DNA of 64,000 bases from Pseudoxanthomonas sp. CF125 (GCF_900104085.1 NZ_FNLD01000002.1:62001-126000), one strand, 5' to 3'; shown: positions 1 to 7,436, counted from the stretch's first letter. The notes: a model not told the origin generated them from the letters alone. Numbers and translations: made by a program.

Positions 1-118
1 GCCCCCGCGTTCCACAATTGTCTCGGGTCGGACGCGGAGTTCACTGATTCCGGTGCGCGGTGTAGCCTGATGTCTGATCACTTTCTGCGCAAGAAATGGC
101 GGGTGACCCACTGACCGC

Positions 119-790
119 ATGGAAGATGCCCCGTTGACCCCTTCCCGACCGGCGACCGCACAAACGTTGCTGGTTGTATTCGGCAGCCTGTGCGTATTGC
201 TCGCGCCGCACCTCGGCGTGCCGATGTTCCTCTACCCATTGCTTGGGCTCGGCCTGTGTGCCGGGATGCTGCGGTATCAGTGGCTCGGGTTTGCCGACAT
301 CGGGTTTCGGTGGCGGGCATTGGGAATCGTGCCGCTGCTGGTGGGCGGCACGCTCGGTGTGGCCTATGCGATGGCCAACTACACGGCGATCGGTCCGATG
401 CTGGCTCGTCTGTTGGGCGAGCTGCCCGATCTTTCCAGTTTCGATTTCGTGCGCGCGCACCTGTTCGGTTATCTGATTGCCCTCGCCCTGGCCTGGGTGA
501 TCGGCGGGTTCTATGAAGAGCTCGTATTCCGCGGGTTTTTGCAGGCCATGCTTTTGCGGCACCTGCCGGCGTGGCATGGGCGGCCGGTTGTTGCGACGAC
601 GCTCGTCGTGCTGCTGTTCGCCGCCTATCACGTGCAACTCGGTGCCTTCGGCGTGGCCAATGCGCTGGTATTCGCGGTGTTCGCGGCGGCAGTGCGGCAG
701 CGCTGGCCGGACAACCTGTGGTACGTGATCAGTTTTCATGCCTGCGCCGACATGACTGCCTTCACGTTGATGCATCTGGGGTATTTGTAA
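119..790 (+). CDS. CPBP family intramembrane metalloprotease
   Basis: A 223-residue polytopic membrane protein of the CPBP (CAAX protease/bacteriocin-processing, Abi) family. The glutamate pair and arginine of the EExxxR motif are at residues 133-138 (EELVFR). The later conserved histidines are H171 (in AAYHVQLG) and H207 (in FHACAD), the usual metal/catalytic set of glutamic-type intramembrane proteases. Hydrophobic stretches cover most of residues 14-55, 68-90, 115-130 and 155-195. The family cleaves membrane proteins or peptides in the inner membrane; the substrate here is unknown. The ATG at 119 has no obvious Shine-Dalgarno sequence. The gene stands alone, with REP-like repeats downstream. 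Confidence 0.85.
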   Translation: MEDAPLTPSRPATAQTLLVVFGSLCVLLAPHLGVPMFLYPLLGLGLCAGMLRYQWLGFADIGFRWRALGIVPLLVGGTLGVAYAMANYTAIGPMLARLLGELPDLSSFDFVRAHLFGYLIALALAWVIGGFYEELVFRGFLQAMLLRHLPAWHGRPVVATTLVVLLFAAYHVQLGAFGVANALVFAVFAAAVRQRWPDNLWYVISFHACADMTAFTLMHLGYL

Positions 791-968
791 TCGCGGCCGT
801 ACCCGGGCTACATCGCGGCAGAAGCCGTGCTTCGCTTCCGCCTCGCATTCCGCTCATGCTGCCCGCACGAATCCGCGCCAGGATAAGGCTGCAATCTCCA
901 CAGGAGGCAAGCACGTGATTGGATCGAGCGGACCACGCGGGGGTCGAAATTCTGCGAGAGGAAGGGCC

Positions 969-1050
969 GTAGGCTGGGCTAGCTCCGTCAACCCAGCGCT
1001 TTTAGCTTGCAACCGCGAGATGCTGGGTTGATTAAACCAACCCAGCCTAC
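969..1050. repeat. REP-like palindrome, family A copy 1
   Basis: Long imperfect palindrome. The outer arms GTAGGCTGGG (969-978) and CCCAGCCTAC (1041-1050) are perfect complements; inner arms AACCCAGC and GCTGGGTT form a second stem. A related element lies at 3754-3835. It is non-coding and sits between the CPBP gene and the REP-associated transposase, so it may also terminate transcription. Confidence 0.75.
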
Positions 1051-1077
1051 CGGGCTACATCACTTCCCCTCAGCCCA

Positions 1078-1110
1078 GTAGGATGGGTTGAGCGCAGCGA
1101 TACCCATCAC
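1078..1110. repeat. REP unit flanking the RAYT gene (left copy)
   Basis: The sequence starting GTAGGATGGGTTGAGCGCAG carries the short REP hairpin (GATGGGT...ACCCATC). It is the inverted counterpart of the copy at 1675-1705, with one base difference over about 31 nt. It overlaps the last codon and stop of the transposase. Confidence 0.8.
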
Positions 1111-1640
1111 GTGCGCTCTCCGAAGCCGACGTCGCGACCCAGTGCAATACCCCAATCCGCAGACAGGATGCCTTTCGCCACATAACGGTGAAAGGTGGAA
1201 TGCGGCCAATCCACCGTCCTCAAGACATGGCCATGCTTCACGGGATTAAAGTGGATGTAGTCAATGTGGCTGTGCAGATCGGCTTCATTCCGGATCAGGT
1301 GTTCCCAATAACGGCGTTGCCATATCCCGCGTTCGCTTTTGTCGACTCGACTGGCTCTTCGGAGTTCCCCCTGAGGTACGTGGCGGGAGAGCCACGTCTT
1401 GAATAATCGCCAGCGAAGCGGGTAGTCGCTGTCGCCCGGAGGTAAGGTCCAGATCGCGTGCAGATGGTCTGGCAATACCACCATGGCGTCGATTTGAAAG
1501 GGGTGACGCGTCCGAACGTAACGCAGGGCTTGTCGCAATTCGTCAACACGATCCACCAATAACCGTGAGCGGCGCTCGGCTAGATTGATGGTGAAGAACC
1601 ATGTGGCGCCGGGAACATATGTGCGTCGATAGTTGGTCAT
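1107..1640 (-). CDS. REP-associated tyrosine transposase (RAYT, Y1/TnpA_REP family)
   Basis: A 177-residue single-strand DNA transposase-like protein of the Y1 (HUH) family. The HxH metal motif is H59-L-H61 in VLPDHLHAIW. The catalytic tyrosine is probably Y128 in HIDYIHFNPVKHG, a hallmark of TnpA_REP proteins. RAYTs cut and move or maintain REP palindromes. This one is flanked by two inverted REP copies (1078-1110 and 1675-1705), the classic arrangement for a RAYT and its cognate repeat. Length is normal for the family and the reading frame is intact, so it may be active. The ATG at 1640 starts MTNYRRTYVPG, a usual RAYT N-terminus. Confidence 0.92.
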   Translation of the reverse strand: MTNYRRTYVPGATWFFTINLAERRSRLLVDRVDELRQALRYVRTRHPFQIDAMVVLPDHLHAIWTLPPGDSDYPLRWRLFKTWLSRHVPQGELRRASRVDKSERGIWQRRYWEHLIRNEADLHSHIDYIHFNPVKHGHVLRTVDWPHSTFHRYVAKGILSADWGIALGRDVGFGERT

Positions 1641-1674
1641 CCGTGACCTCTTGCGTGAGTGGTGGGATGGTAGC

Positions 1675-1705
1675 GATGGGTATCGCTTCGCTCAACCCAT
1701 CCTAC
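1675..1705. repeat. REP unit flanking the RAYT gene (right copy)
   Basis: Starts GATGGGTATCGCTTCGCTCA and ends in CATCCTAC. It is the reverse complement of the left copy at 1078-1110 apart from one base. It lies about 35 bp upstream of the transposase start codon. Confidence 0.8.
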
Positions 1706-1734
1706 AAGAGCTTCTCTGCTTTGATTACTTCCCT

Positions 1735-2883
1735 TCAGCCTAGGCGCAGCTCCTGCCTGACGCCGGTTCCACAGGCGGCGTAGATGGCATCGATGATTTT
1801 CAGGTCTTTCAGGCCTTCTTCGCCGTCGATGGGGACCATGGGTGTGTTCCCGTCAAGCAGGATGCCGGCCATCTCGTCCATCTGGAGGGTCTGGTGCCGG
1901 GCGTGCGGCTGCGCGAGTTCGCCTTTGTGGGTACGGCCCTGGATGGGGCCATAGCCCGTGGCAGGCTGCAGCTCGGCGAATCCCTGTTCGCCGGTCATAA
2001 AGAAGCGGTCCAGATGGTTCATCTGATAGGTGGACAGACAGGAAGCCACGGCTCCGCTGGGGAAGCCCAGCTGGAACTGGATGGTTTCGTCCACTCCTTC
2101 CTTGAATTTGACCGGGTCGGTCTTGCTTTGCTGCGCGGTCACCCATACCGGGTCTTCGCCCACCATGTAGCGCGCGCCATTGATGGCGTAGATGCCGATA
2201 TCCATCAATGACCCGCCGCCTGCCAGCGCCTTGTCCAGGCGCCACTGGCCGGGATCGCCGATGCGGAAGCCGCACAGGCCCTGGAAGAACAGGATGTTTC
2301 CGAAATCGCCTGCCTTGCGCATGCGGATCGCTTCCAGCGTCTTGGGCTCGAAGTGCATCCGATAGCCCACCAGCAGCTTCACGCCGGCGGCGGCGCAGGC
2401 GTCGATCATGTCCTGCCCTTCCTTGGCGCTGACCGCCATCGGCTTTTCGCAGATGACATGCTTTCCCGCTTTGGCGATGCGGATCGCCTGATCGCGATGG
2501 AACGCGTTGGGCGTGATGATGTAAACCGCATCGATGTCCGGATCGTCCTTGATGCGGTCGAAATTTCCATAGTCGTACCGGTTCTTTTCCGGCACGCCGT
2601 ACTTCGTTCCCCATTCCTGGAGTTTGGAAGGCGTTCCGCTGATGAGTCCGGCGACTCTGGCGCGCTTGCAGGACTGCATGGCTTCCGCCACCTGCGCGGC
2701 GTAGCTGCCCAATCCCATGAGCGCCACACGCAACGTCGCCCCCTGGTTGCCGCCGGCACCGGCGCGATCCTTGCGATCCGATGGATTGGCCCACGCGGCC
2801 AGCGGACTCCATGCCGCACCTGCTGCCAGTCCCATTGCCTGCAACACCCGGCGCCGGTTGATCCCGCTTGATCGATTTTCCAT
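1735..2883 (-). CDS. Gfo/Idh/MocA family oxidoreductase, Tat-exported
   Basis: A predicted 382-residue NAD(P)-dependent sugar or polyol oxidoreductase. The N-terminus has a twin-arginine signal (NRRRVLQAMG at about residues 9-18, then an Ala-rich hydrophobic stretch), so export to the periplasm is likely. A glycine-rich nucleotide-binding loop (MGLGSYA) is at about 56-62, and the family's EKP motif (VICEKPMAV) is at 146-148. The start at 2883 is chosen because GGAG lies at good spacing upstream and the Tat signal begins right there; an in-frame upstream extension to 3090 has no signal logic. The substrate cannot be named. The gene is convergent with nothing and divergent from the TrmY-family gene. 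Confidence 0.88.
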   Translation of the reverse strand: MENRSSGINRRRVLQAMGLAAGAAWSPLAAWANPSDRKDRAGAGGNQGATLRVALMGLGSYAAQVAEAMQSCKRARVAGLISGTPSKLQEWGTKYGVPEKNRYDYGNFDRIKDDPDIDAVYIITPNAFHRDQAIRIAKAGKHVICEKPMAVSAKEGQDMIDACAAAGVKLLVGYRMHFEPKTLEAIRMRKAGDFGNILFFQGLCGFRIGDPGQWRLDKALAGGGSLMDIGIYAINGARYMVGEDPVWVTAQQSKTDPVKFKEGVDETIQFQLGFPSGAVASCLSTYQMNHLDRFFMTGEQGFAELQPATGYGPIQGRTHKGELAQPHARHQTLQMDEMAGILLDGNTPMVPIDGEEGLKDLKIIDAIYAACGTGVRQELRLG

Positions 2884-3152
2884 CTTGGTCTCCTTCGCTT
2901 CGGCCACAGGGAAGAAACGCGGCACATCCGCATACAACGGTGCCACAACGGAGTTTCGCATACCGTCCTGCGCACGTAAAAAGTCGTATTCATTTTTTCT
3001 CCAGCACGAGCGCCTCGCGATCTTGGGAAATGAATCTGATCCCGTTGACCGGACCAGGTTGACCGCGAGGTGGCCGCCAACGCCATTCATGTGGACAATG
3101 AGCGGGCGGCATGCCCTGTGCCGTGCGGGGCAACCAATCGGCCATCACACAC

Positions 3153-3749
3153 ATGCGAACCTTTGTACTGAGAGCGCGGGCGGCGCCTACGGACAGCCAG
3201 AAGCTGCTTGCGTCCGTCGGCAAGGAAGCCCACACCGAAATCCTGGCGCACACGCTGATGAACGCGATCTTCGTGGCCCAGTCGCATCGTGCCGACGTGA
3301 CGGTCTACCTGGTGCTGGAAAGCACCCAGGATTTCTCCCGCACGATCCGCTTCGACGCCAACGCCATGCACGAGATCGGCGGTTTCGACGAGCGCGCGCT
3401 ACTGGGCAAGGTCGCCAAGGCGCTGGACGCTTCCAGGGGCATGGGCAAGGAAGAAACGCGACCGGTGGAATCGGGCGTCAGCGTGCAGACGCTGAGCTTC
3501 GAGCGATTGGTGCAGGCGCTTGCCGAAGATCATCAGCTGTTCGTGATGGACAGGAAGGGCACGCCGATGCGTGAGCAGGCGTTCGAAGGCAATCCCTGTT
3601 TCCTGCTGACCGACCACATCCCGATGCCGAAGAAAACCTTCCACAGCCTCGAACGCCTGGGCGCGAAGAAAATAGCGCTGGGATCCAAGATGCTGTTCGC
3701 CTCGCAGTGCGTGGTATTGATCCACCACGAACTGGATCAGGGTCATTAG
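3153..3749 (+). CDS. trmY: TrmY-family SPOUT RNA methyltransferase
   Basis: A 198-residue protein matching the TrmY (COG1901, former DUF358) family. In archaea this enzyme makes N1-methylpseudouridine at tRNA position 54 using S-adenosylmethionine. Family features visible are the N-terminus RTFVLRARAAP, the central VYLVLESTQDFSRTI, the GNPCFLLTDHIPMPKK stretch (about residues 149-164) and the C-terminal LGSKMLFASQCVVLIHHELD, which would form the trefoil-knot cofactor site. The ATG at 3153 fits the family start better than the upstream in-frame ATG at 3111. Bacterial members are sporadic and their RNA target is not established, so the tRNA role is inferred. It is divergent from the oxidoreductase gene. 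Confidence 0.85.
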   Translation: MRTFVLRARAAPTDSQKLLASVGKEAHTEILAHTLMNAIFVAQSHRADVTVYLVLESTQDFSRTIRFDANAMHEIGGFDERALLGKVAKALDASRGMGKEETRPVESGVSVQTLSFERLVQALAEDHQLFVMDRKGTPMREQAFEGNPCFLLTDHIPMPKKTFHSLERLGAKKIALGSKMLFASQCVVLIHHELDQGH

Positions 3750-3753
3750 CCCT

Positions 3754-3835
3754 GTAGGCTGGGTTAGCTCCACCAACCCGGCGCTTTAAGTTTGAGATTG
3801 CCGAGAAGCCGGGTTGATGAAGCCAACCCAGCCTG
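3754..3835. repeat. REP-like palindrome, family A copy 2
   Basis: Begins GTAGGCTGGGTTAGCTCCAC and ends AACCCAGCCTGC, with inner arms AACCCGGC/GCCGGGTT. Architecture and sequence match the repeat at 969-1050. It starts 4 bp after the TrmY-family stop codon and could serve as its terminator. Confidence 0.75.
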
Positions 3836-4008
3836 CCGCGATACCAATCTTGACTTGCGGGTCGTGGCCTTTGTCGAAGCCGCCGGTGGCTTTCACGCTT
3901 TGCCCAATCCGCGGGCAGCAGCCTTCCTTTGCCGTCGTAGCCCGTCCTCACGCCGGCTGAGCACCGGTACTGCCTACAATCGGCCGCCCACAAACAGGAG
4001 GCACGCAC

Positions 4009-4197
4009 ATGTCATCGTTAGCGATCTATCTCTTAGGCATCGTGGTATTGGTGGGTGGTTTGGCCTATGGGGCGCATCTGGCCGGTCTGGCCCCGCAGTG
4101 GATCGGAGTGGGTACGATCGTGCTGCTGGGCATCGGCATCGTCACCGCGGTGTCCCGGACCCGGAGCAAGGATCCGCCCGTCGAGCCGGGTCCTTGA
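4009..4197 (+). CDS. Small hydrophobic membrane protein, unknown function
   Basis: A 62-residue protein with two predicted transmembrane segments (about residues 4-24 and 32-50) and a short charged C-tail (SRTRSKDPPVEPGP). A strong AGGAGG lies 7 bp before the ATG, which is the main reason to accept it as a gene. I do not recognise the family. It stands alone between two repeat-rich gaps. Confidence 0.7.
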   Translation: MSSLAIYLLGIVVLVGGLAYGAHLAGLAPQWIGVGTIVLLGIGIVTAVSRTRSKDPPVEPGP

Positions 4198-4251
4198 GTC
4201 TCAAGCCGCTGGCGTCTGGTTGACGTAGTCAACTCCAGATTACGTAGATCC

Positions 4252-4330
4252 CGTAGGGCGGGTTTTAACCCGCCTTCCGTGCGGGAGTCGATACCTAGGC
4301 CATCAAGGCGGGTTAAAACCCGCCCTACGC
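4252..4330. repeat. REP-like palindrome, family B
   Basis: CGTAGGGCGGGTTTTAACCC at 4252 and GGGTTAAAACCCGCCCTACG ending at 4329 form a large inverted repeat, each arm itself containing a GGGTT/AACCC palindrome. The gap 4198-4527 holds nothing else I can recognise. The right arm plus its flank (4310-4340) recurs at 4941-4971. Confidence 0.7.
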
Positions 4331-4527
4331 ATCTCACGATACTTCCCGGTTTTATAGCGCTTGCAAGGGCCGTCTGGCATCGAATGCATGTGAACTATTT
4401 ACATTGAATGGCCTTGACCATGTGCCTAGAGTCGCATTGGCAGGACAGATCCTGCATCTGCCTCAGCGATAGACCTAAGCATCGGCGAATCTTGGGGCGC
4501 TTGGTCACCAACCGGGAGATGCGAGCA

Positions 4528-4854
4528 ATGGGTACTTATGTGCTTAAAAATTCAGGTGCGCAATTCCACTTTACACTCGAGGCAGAAAACGGAAAGACCA
4601 TTCTGTCCAGCGAGCGATACACCACCAAGGCCAATGCGCTTGGCGGAATCCAGTCGGTCAAAGAGAACTCTCCATTCGATGTCAGATATGAGAGAAAGGA
4701 CGCAAGCAACGGGAGTCCGATGTTCAATCTGAAAAGCGGCAACGGACAGGTTATCGGTACAAGCGAGACATATTCGTCGGCAGCGGCTCGCGAGGGCGGC
4801 ATAGCATCCGTGAAAACCAACGGATCAACATCGCCTACCAGGGACGATACCTGA
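4528..4854 (+). CDS. DUF1508 (YegP-like) tandem-domain protein
   Basis: A 108-residue cytoplasmic protein made of two DUF1508 repeats. The first is about residues 1-52 (YVLKNSGAQFHFTLEAENGK then SSERYTTKANALGGIQSVKEN). The second is about 53-100 (MFNLKSGNGQVIGTSETYSS then AAREGGIASVKTN). Length matches E. coli YegP (about 110 residues), whose function is unknown. The start at 4528 has GGGAG about 10 bp upstream; a longer frame back to 4408 would add a sequence unlike the family. The gene and its flanks are lower in GC than the surroundings and lie between near-identical 31-bp direct repeats (4310-4340, 4941-4971), which hints at acquisition as a unit. Confidence 0.85.
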   Translation: MGTYVLKNSGAQFHFTLEAENGKTILSSERYTTKANALGGIQSVKENSPFDVRYERKDASNGSPMFNLKSGNGQVIGTSETYSSAAAREGGIASVKTNGSTSPTRDDT

Positions 4855-4940
4855 CCCAAAAGAGGGACAATCAAGGTCGGGTGAAGCGCTCTTCCACAAG
4901 GCAGACGACCTGGCAACTTACCCCCAAGATCTCGTGGGGT

Positions 4941-4971
4941 GGGTTAAAACCCGCCCTACGCATTTCACGAT
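4941..4971. repeat. REP family B half-element, direct copy of 4310-4340
   Basis: GGGTTAAAACCCGCCCTACG followed by CATTTCACGAT. It matches 4310-4340 at 30 of 31 positions in the same orientation, including about 11 bp beyond the palindrome. The two copies bracket the DUF1508 gene. Confidence 0.7.
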
Positions 4972-5010
4972 TTACAGCTGGACTGCCTGTAACGACCACA
5001 TTGCGGCTGG

Positions 5011-6288
5011 CTAGAACGCCCTTGGCTGCAATGCGGCCGGCGAACCATCGAAGATGGAGGGGTTGAGGAACTGTCGTCGCTGCAGCAGGTTGCGGTCGAC
5101 GGCGCTCAGAGCTGCTTCGTCGCAAACGCTTTCGAAGTGTTCATGGACGGTATCCAGCTGATGGTTGATCAGGGCGATGGCCTCTTTTTCGTTCAACAGG
5201 AAATGAGTGGAAGCCTTGAGGCAGAGCGAGAGATTGCTGTCGCGCCGCTGGCCTGCAATCAGCATCGCCTGACCGGCCTCGTTGCCGGTGCGTGCCTGTG
5301 GGCAGATGTCGTAAGCGGGGGTGAGGACAAGGGTTTCCCCATCCCAGAATGCGGCGTGGTTGCGTGCATGGTCGTCGGTGTTGCCGCATAGAACATTGAA
5401 GACGAGCCGGCCATAGAGTTCCCGCAATGTCGCCTTTGGCTGGTTGAAGCGGTGACGCACGATTTCGGCCAGATCTTCGTAGCTGGCGTAGCGGGCCATC
5501 ATTTCGTCCAGCCCCAGCATCGTCAGGGCCGAGACGATGATTCTGCGGCGATAGCCGTCCGGCGTTCTTTCGCGATCGAACCGGCGTACCAGCAGGACAT
5601 CCTTGCCTGCGCTGCGTTCCAGTCGCACCGGCGCCGCGTCCAGTCCCGCCAGGGCCGCCAACCGCATCGCGATGTATTCGCTCTTGACGATGCTGTAGGT
5701 GTCGGCGCTCGAGGAGAATTTGGCGATCCACTTGTGCTGGCCGGCCTCGATCATGGCCTTGGGCCGAGCGCCGCCGAGCGAGCTGCCGTGATGGAGGGCG
5801 TTGTCGAGCTCGGGAGTGAGGGGGATGCCTGCTTCCACTTTGGCGGCGGCATCCAACAGCTCCGCCAGCGTCGCCTGCTGGGCGATCCGTGGCGAGTAGT
5901 CGGTGGCCGACGCCTGGAAGTCGAGGCCGCCGATACGGTCCGATCCCGATTCGAGCAAATAGGACAGCTCGTCCAGACGCGCCGTATCCATGTCCCTTGC
6001 TTCCTTGCCATAGCGATGGTTGAGGATTACGCGCCGCCCCCAAGCATCCGGCGCGGCATCGCGAATGCATCCGGCGATAGTCAAGCCAGGCATCGGAGGG
6101 ATAGCGCCCGCTTTGATGGGCAGTTCCGGTAAATAGAGCGGGATCGCGTTGTCGCGATCGAGATAGCTTCGACCGTAGTTGAAGATCAGCTGTCCGCCAT
6201 CGGGCACCAGCCGTCCCGCCACTACCGGCGTAACGGCGCTGGGAAGCCAGACCCACACGAACGCTTCCTCTGGAGTCTTAGAAGTCAT
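5011..6288 (-). CDS. hipA: HipA-family serine/threonine kinase toxin
   Basis: A 425-residue HipA-like kinase, the usual family length. E. coli HipA arrests growth by phosphorylating glutamyl-tRNA synthetase; the target here is unknown. The N-terminal HipA_N region (about 10-115) is followed by the flexible phosphate-binding loop GSSLGGARPK at 168-177, the ATP lysine in WIAKF (K190), the catalytic motif NTDDHARN at 303-310 and the metal-binding YD at 326-327. All key residues are present, so it looks active. It follows the HTH gene with an 11-bp overlap, the normal antitoxin-toxin order, so both should be translated from one mRNA autorepressed by HipB. Confidence 0.93.
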   Translation of the reverse strand: MTSKTPEEAFVWVWLPSAVTPVVAGRLVPDGGQLIFNYGRSYLDRDNAIPLYLPELPIKAGAIPPMPGLTIAGCIRDAAPDAWGRRVILNHRYGKEARDMDTARLDELSYLLESGSDRIGGLDFQASATDYSPRIAQQATLAELLDAAAKVEAGIPLTPELDNALHHGSSLGGARPKAMIEAGQHKWIAKFSSSADTYSIVKSEYIAMRLAALAGLDAAPVRLERSAGKDVLLVRRFDRERTPDGYRRRIIVSALTMLGLDEMMARYASYEDLAEIVRHRFNQPKATLRELYGRLVFNVLCGNTDDHARNHAAFWDGETLVLTPAYDICPQARTGNEAGQAMLIAGQRRDSNLSLCLKASTHFLLNEKEAIALINHQLDTVHEHFESVCDEAALSAVDRNLLQRRQFLNPSIFDGSPAALQPRAF

Positions 6289-6616
6289 CTTTCAGCTTCT
6301 TCGAAAGAGGGCGCGAGGACTGCGGCAACAGGGTCAAGGTCTTTTCGGCAGCGCTGACATGCATCGTCAACAGGCCTTGGTCGGCGCCGAATAGCTGCAC
6401 GCCTACGATGGTTGCCATCTCGAAAACCGCGCCGATGGCGCAGCCCATGTCCCCTCGTTCCACCCGCTGGACCAAACCGCGCGATACACCCGCACGCTCG
6501 GCCAACTCATCGAGCGTGAGTCGGCGTTCGATACGGCCTTGGCGAATAGTCAGACCCAGCAGCCTTACTGCTTCTTGACCATAGCGGGAGTAGGTTCGGT
6601 TGCTGGGCTTTGACAT
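6278..6616 (-). CDS. hipB: HipB-like Xre/HTH antitoxin
   Basis: A 112-residue DNA-binding protein. An HTH_3/Xre domain spans about residues 17-75 (LGLTIRQGRIERRLTLDELA then ERAGVSRGLVQRVERG). The C-terminal tail (RPLSKKLKDDF) overlaps the hipA start. By family analogy it neutralises HipA and represses the operon. Candidate operator sequences lie just upstream at 6627-6652 and 6707-6734. It is longer than E. coli HipB (88 residues) because of extra C-terminal residues. Confidence 0.9.
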   Translation of the reverse strand: MSKPSNRTYSRYGQEAVRLLGLTIRQGRIERRLTLDELAERAGVSRGLVQRVERGDMGCAIGAVFEMATIVGVQLFGADQGLLTMHVSAAEKTLTLLPQSSRPLSKKLKDDF

Positions 6617-6626
6617 GAGGCTATTT

Positions 6627-6734
6627 GATCATAAACAGGCCATATTTGGCCTTTCAGGATTCTTTATAGACAAAAGTAACGAGTGGGTAGTTGAATGTCA
6701 AGTTGTAGGATCATAAACAATCCTTATTGGCCTG
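6627..6734. promoter_or_regulatory. Candidate HipB operator/promoter region
   Basis: An AT-rich stretch upstream of hipB. The 11-mer GATCATAAACA occurs twice in direct orientation (6627-6637 and 6709-6719), each followed at similar spacing by TATTTGGCCT or TATTGGCCTG. Overlapping palindromes are AGGCC-N6-GGCCT (6637-6652) and AGGAT-N8-ATCCT (6707-6724). The second has the arm length and 8-bp spacer of the E. coli hip operator but a different arm orientation. Assignment as HipB sites is inference. Confidence 0.5.
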
Positions 6735-6833
6735 TAGAAGACTATTTATAGCCAATTTCAAAAGAATGAGCCCCTCGCATGGGCCTGCCCGATGGCCGCC
6801 TCCCACAGAGGCATACGTTCTTTGGTATGAAGG

Positions 6834-7008
6834 CGCCGGATGCGGCTGGCAGGCGGTCCAACAGGGGGGTTCGCCTCACGCATCCGGCGGAAAAGGGGGG
6901 GGGATAAGCGCCCCGGCCGCCTGCGGGTTCTTCAGTGCATCGTCGGCGTGGGTTGTCGGGGAACTCGGCCGCAGGCAAGTCCGCGGGCTTGCCTGCTTTC
7001 CCAGGAGG
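6834..7008 (+). promoter_or_regulatory. Structured 5' leader with competing hairpins (possible attenuator)
   Basis: Three perfect stems precede the 69-residue ORF. P1 is CGCCGGATGCG (6834-6844) with CGCATCCGGCG (6879-6889). P2 is GCCTGCGG (6919-6926) with CCGCAGGC (6969-6976). P3 is GCAGGCAAG (6971-6979) with CTTGCCTGC (6988-6996), loop of 8, then TTT. P2 and P3 share 6971-6976 and so cannot coexist; P3 followed by TTT resembles an intrinsic terminator placed just before the AGGAGG at 7003-7008. I do not recognise P1 as a known riboswitch class. Confidence 0.4.
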
Positions 7009-7018
7009 CATGCGCATC

Positions 7019-7228
7019 ATGAACGACAACAACGGCATCGCAATCCATCAGGCGGCGTTGGGACCGCTGGCCTTCCTTTCGCTGCAGCATCCCGCGCGCC
7101 ACGACACGCCCGCTGCACCCAGCAACGAAGAGCGCATCCGCGCCTATCGCAACATGCTGCCGGTCATGCTCGGCAACACCTACACATGGGCTTTCCGCCA
7201 CGCCGTCCTACACAGCACGGGCGGGTGA
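7019..7228 (+). CDS. Small protein of unknown function
   Basis: A 69-residue ORF beginning MNDNNGIAIHQ. AGGAGG at 7003-7008 lies 10 bp before the ATG at 7019; an alternative in-frame ATG at 7010 is too close to it. The sequence has no clear transmembrane segment or motif; the C-terminal half (RIRAYRNMLPVMLGNTYTWA) could be a helix pair. I do not recognise a family. It is preceded by the structured leader at 6834-7008 and followed at once by an 11-bp stem-loop (7238-7267), so it looks like a self-contained transcription unit. It could also be a regulatory leader peptide. Confidence 0.5.
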   Translation: MNDNNGIAIHQAALGPLAFLSLQHPARHDTPAAPSNEERIRAYRNMLPVMLGNTYTWAFRHAVLHSTGG

Positions 7229-7237
7229 GCGAGCGGC

Positions 7238-7267
7238 GCCCGCGGTGCTTGGGTGCGCACCGCGGGC
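7238..7267 (+). terminator. Stem-loop after the 69-residue ORF
   Basis: GCCCGCGGTGC (7238-7248) pairs perfectly with GCACCGCGGGC (7257-7267) across an 8-nt loop, 10 bp after the stop codon. There is no T-run, so it is at best a weak or Rho-assisted terminator or an RNA-stability hairpin. Confidence 0.45.
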
Positions 7268-7436
7268 AGGAAGGGCAACACATCGATCCCAGGCCGGTCT
7301 TGCTGAGCAGTACCCGGTTCCCCAGCCACCGGTTTAAACCATGCGGCCTTGCGACGCATCCCAGCGTCAGCCCTGCTCGTCGAGATAAGCAGCCGTTGCC
7401 CATCGCATCATTGGCGGATTCGCCCGAGGAAGATTC

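Noticed and set aside
41-775. A 244-residue minus-strand frame opposite the CPBP protease
   Set aside because: Gln/Arg/His-rich shadow; the + strand protein has membrane helices and EExxxR.
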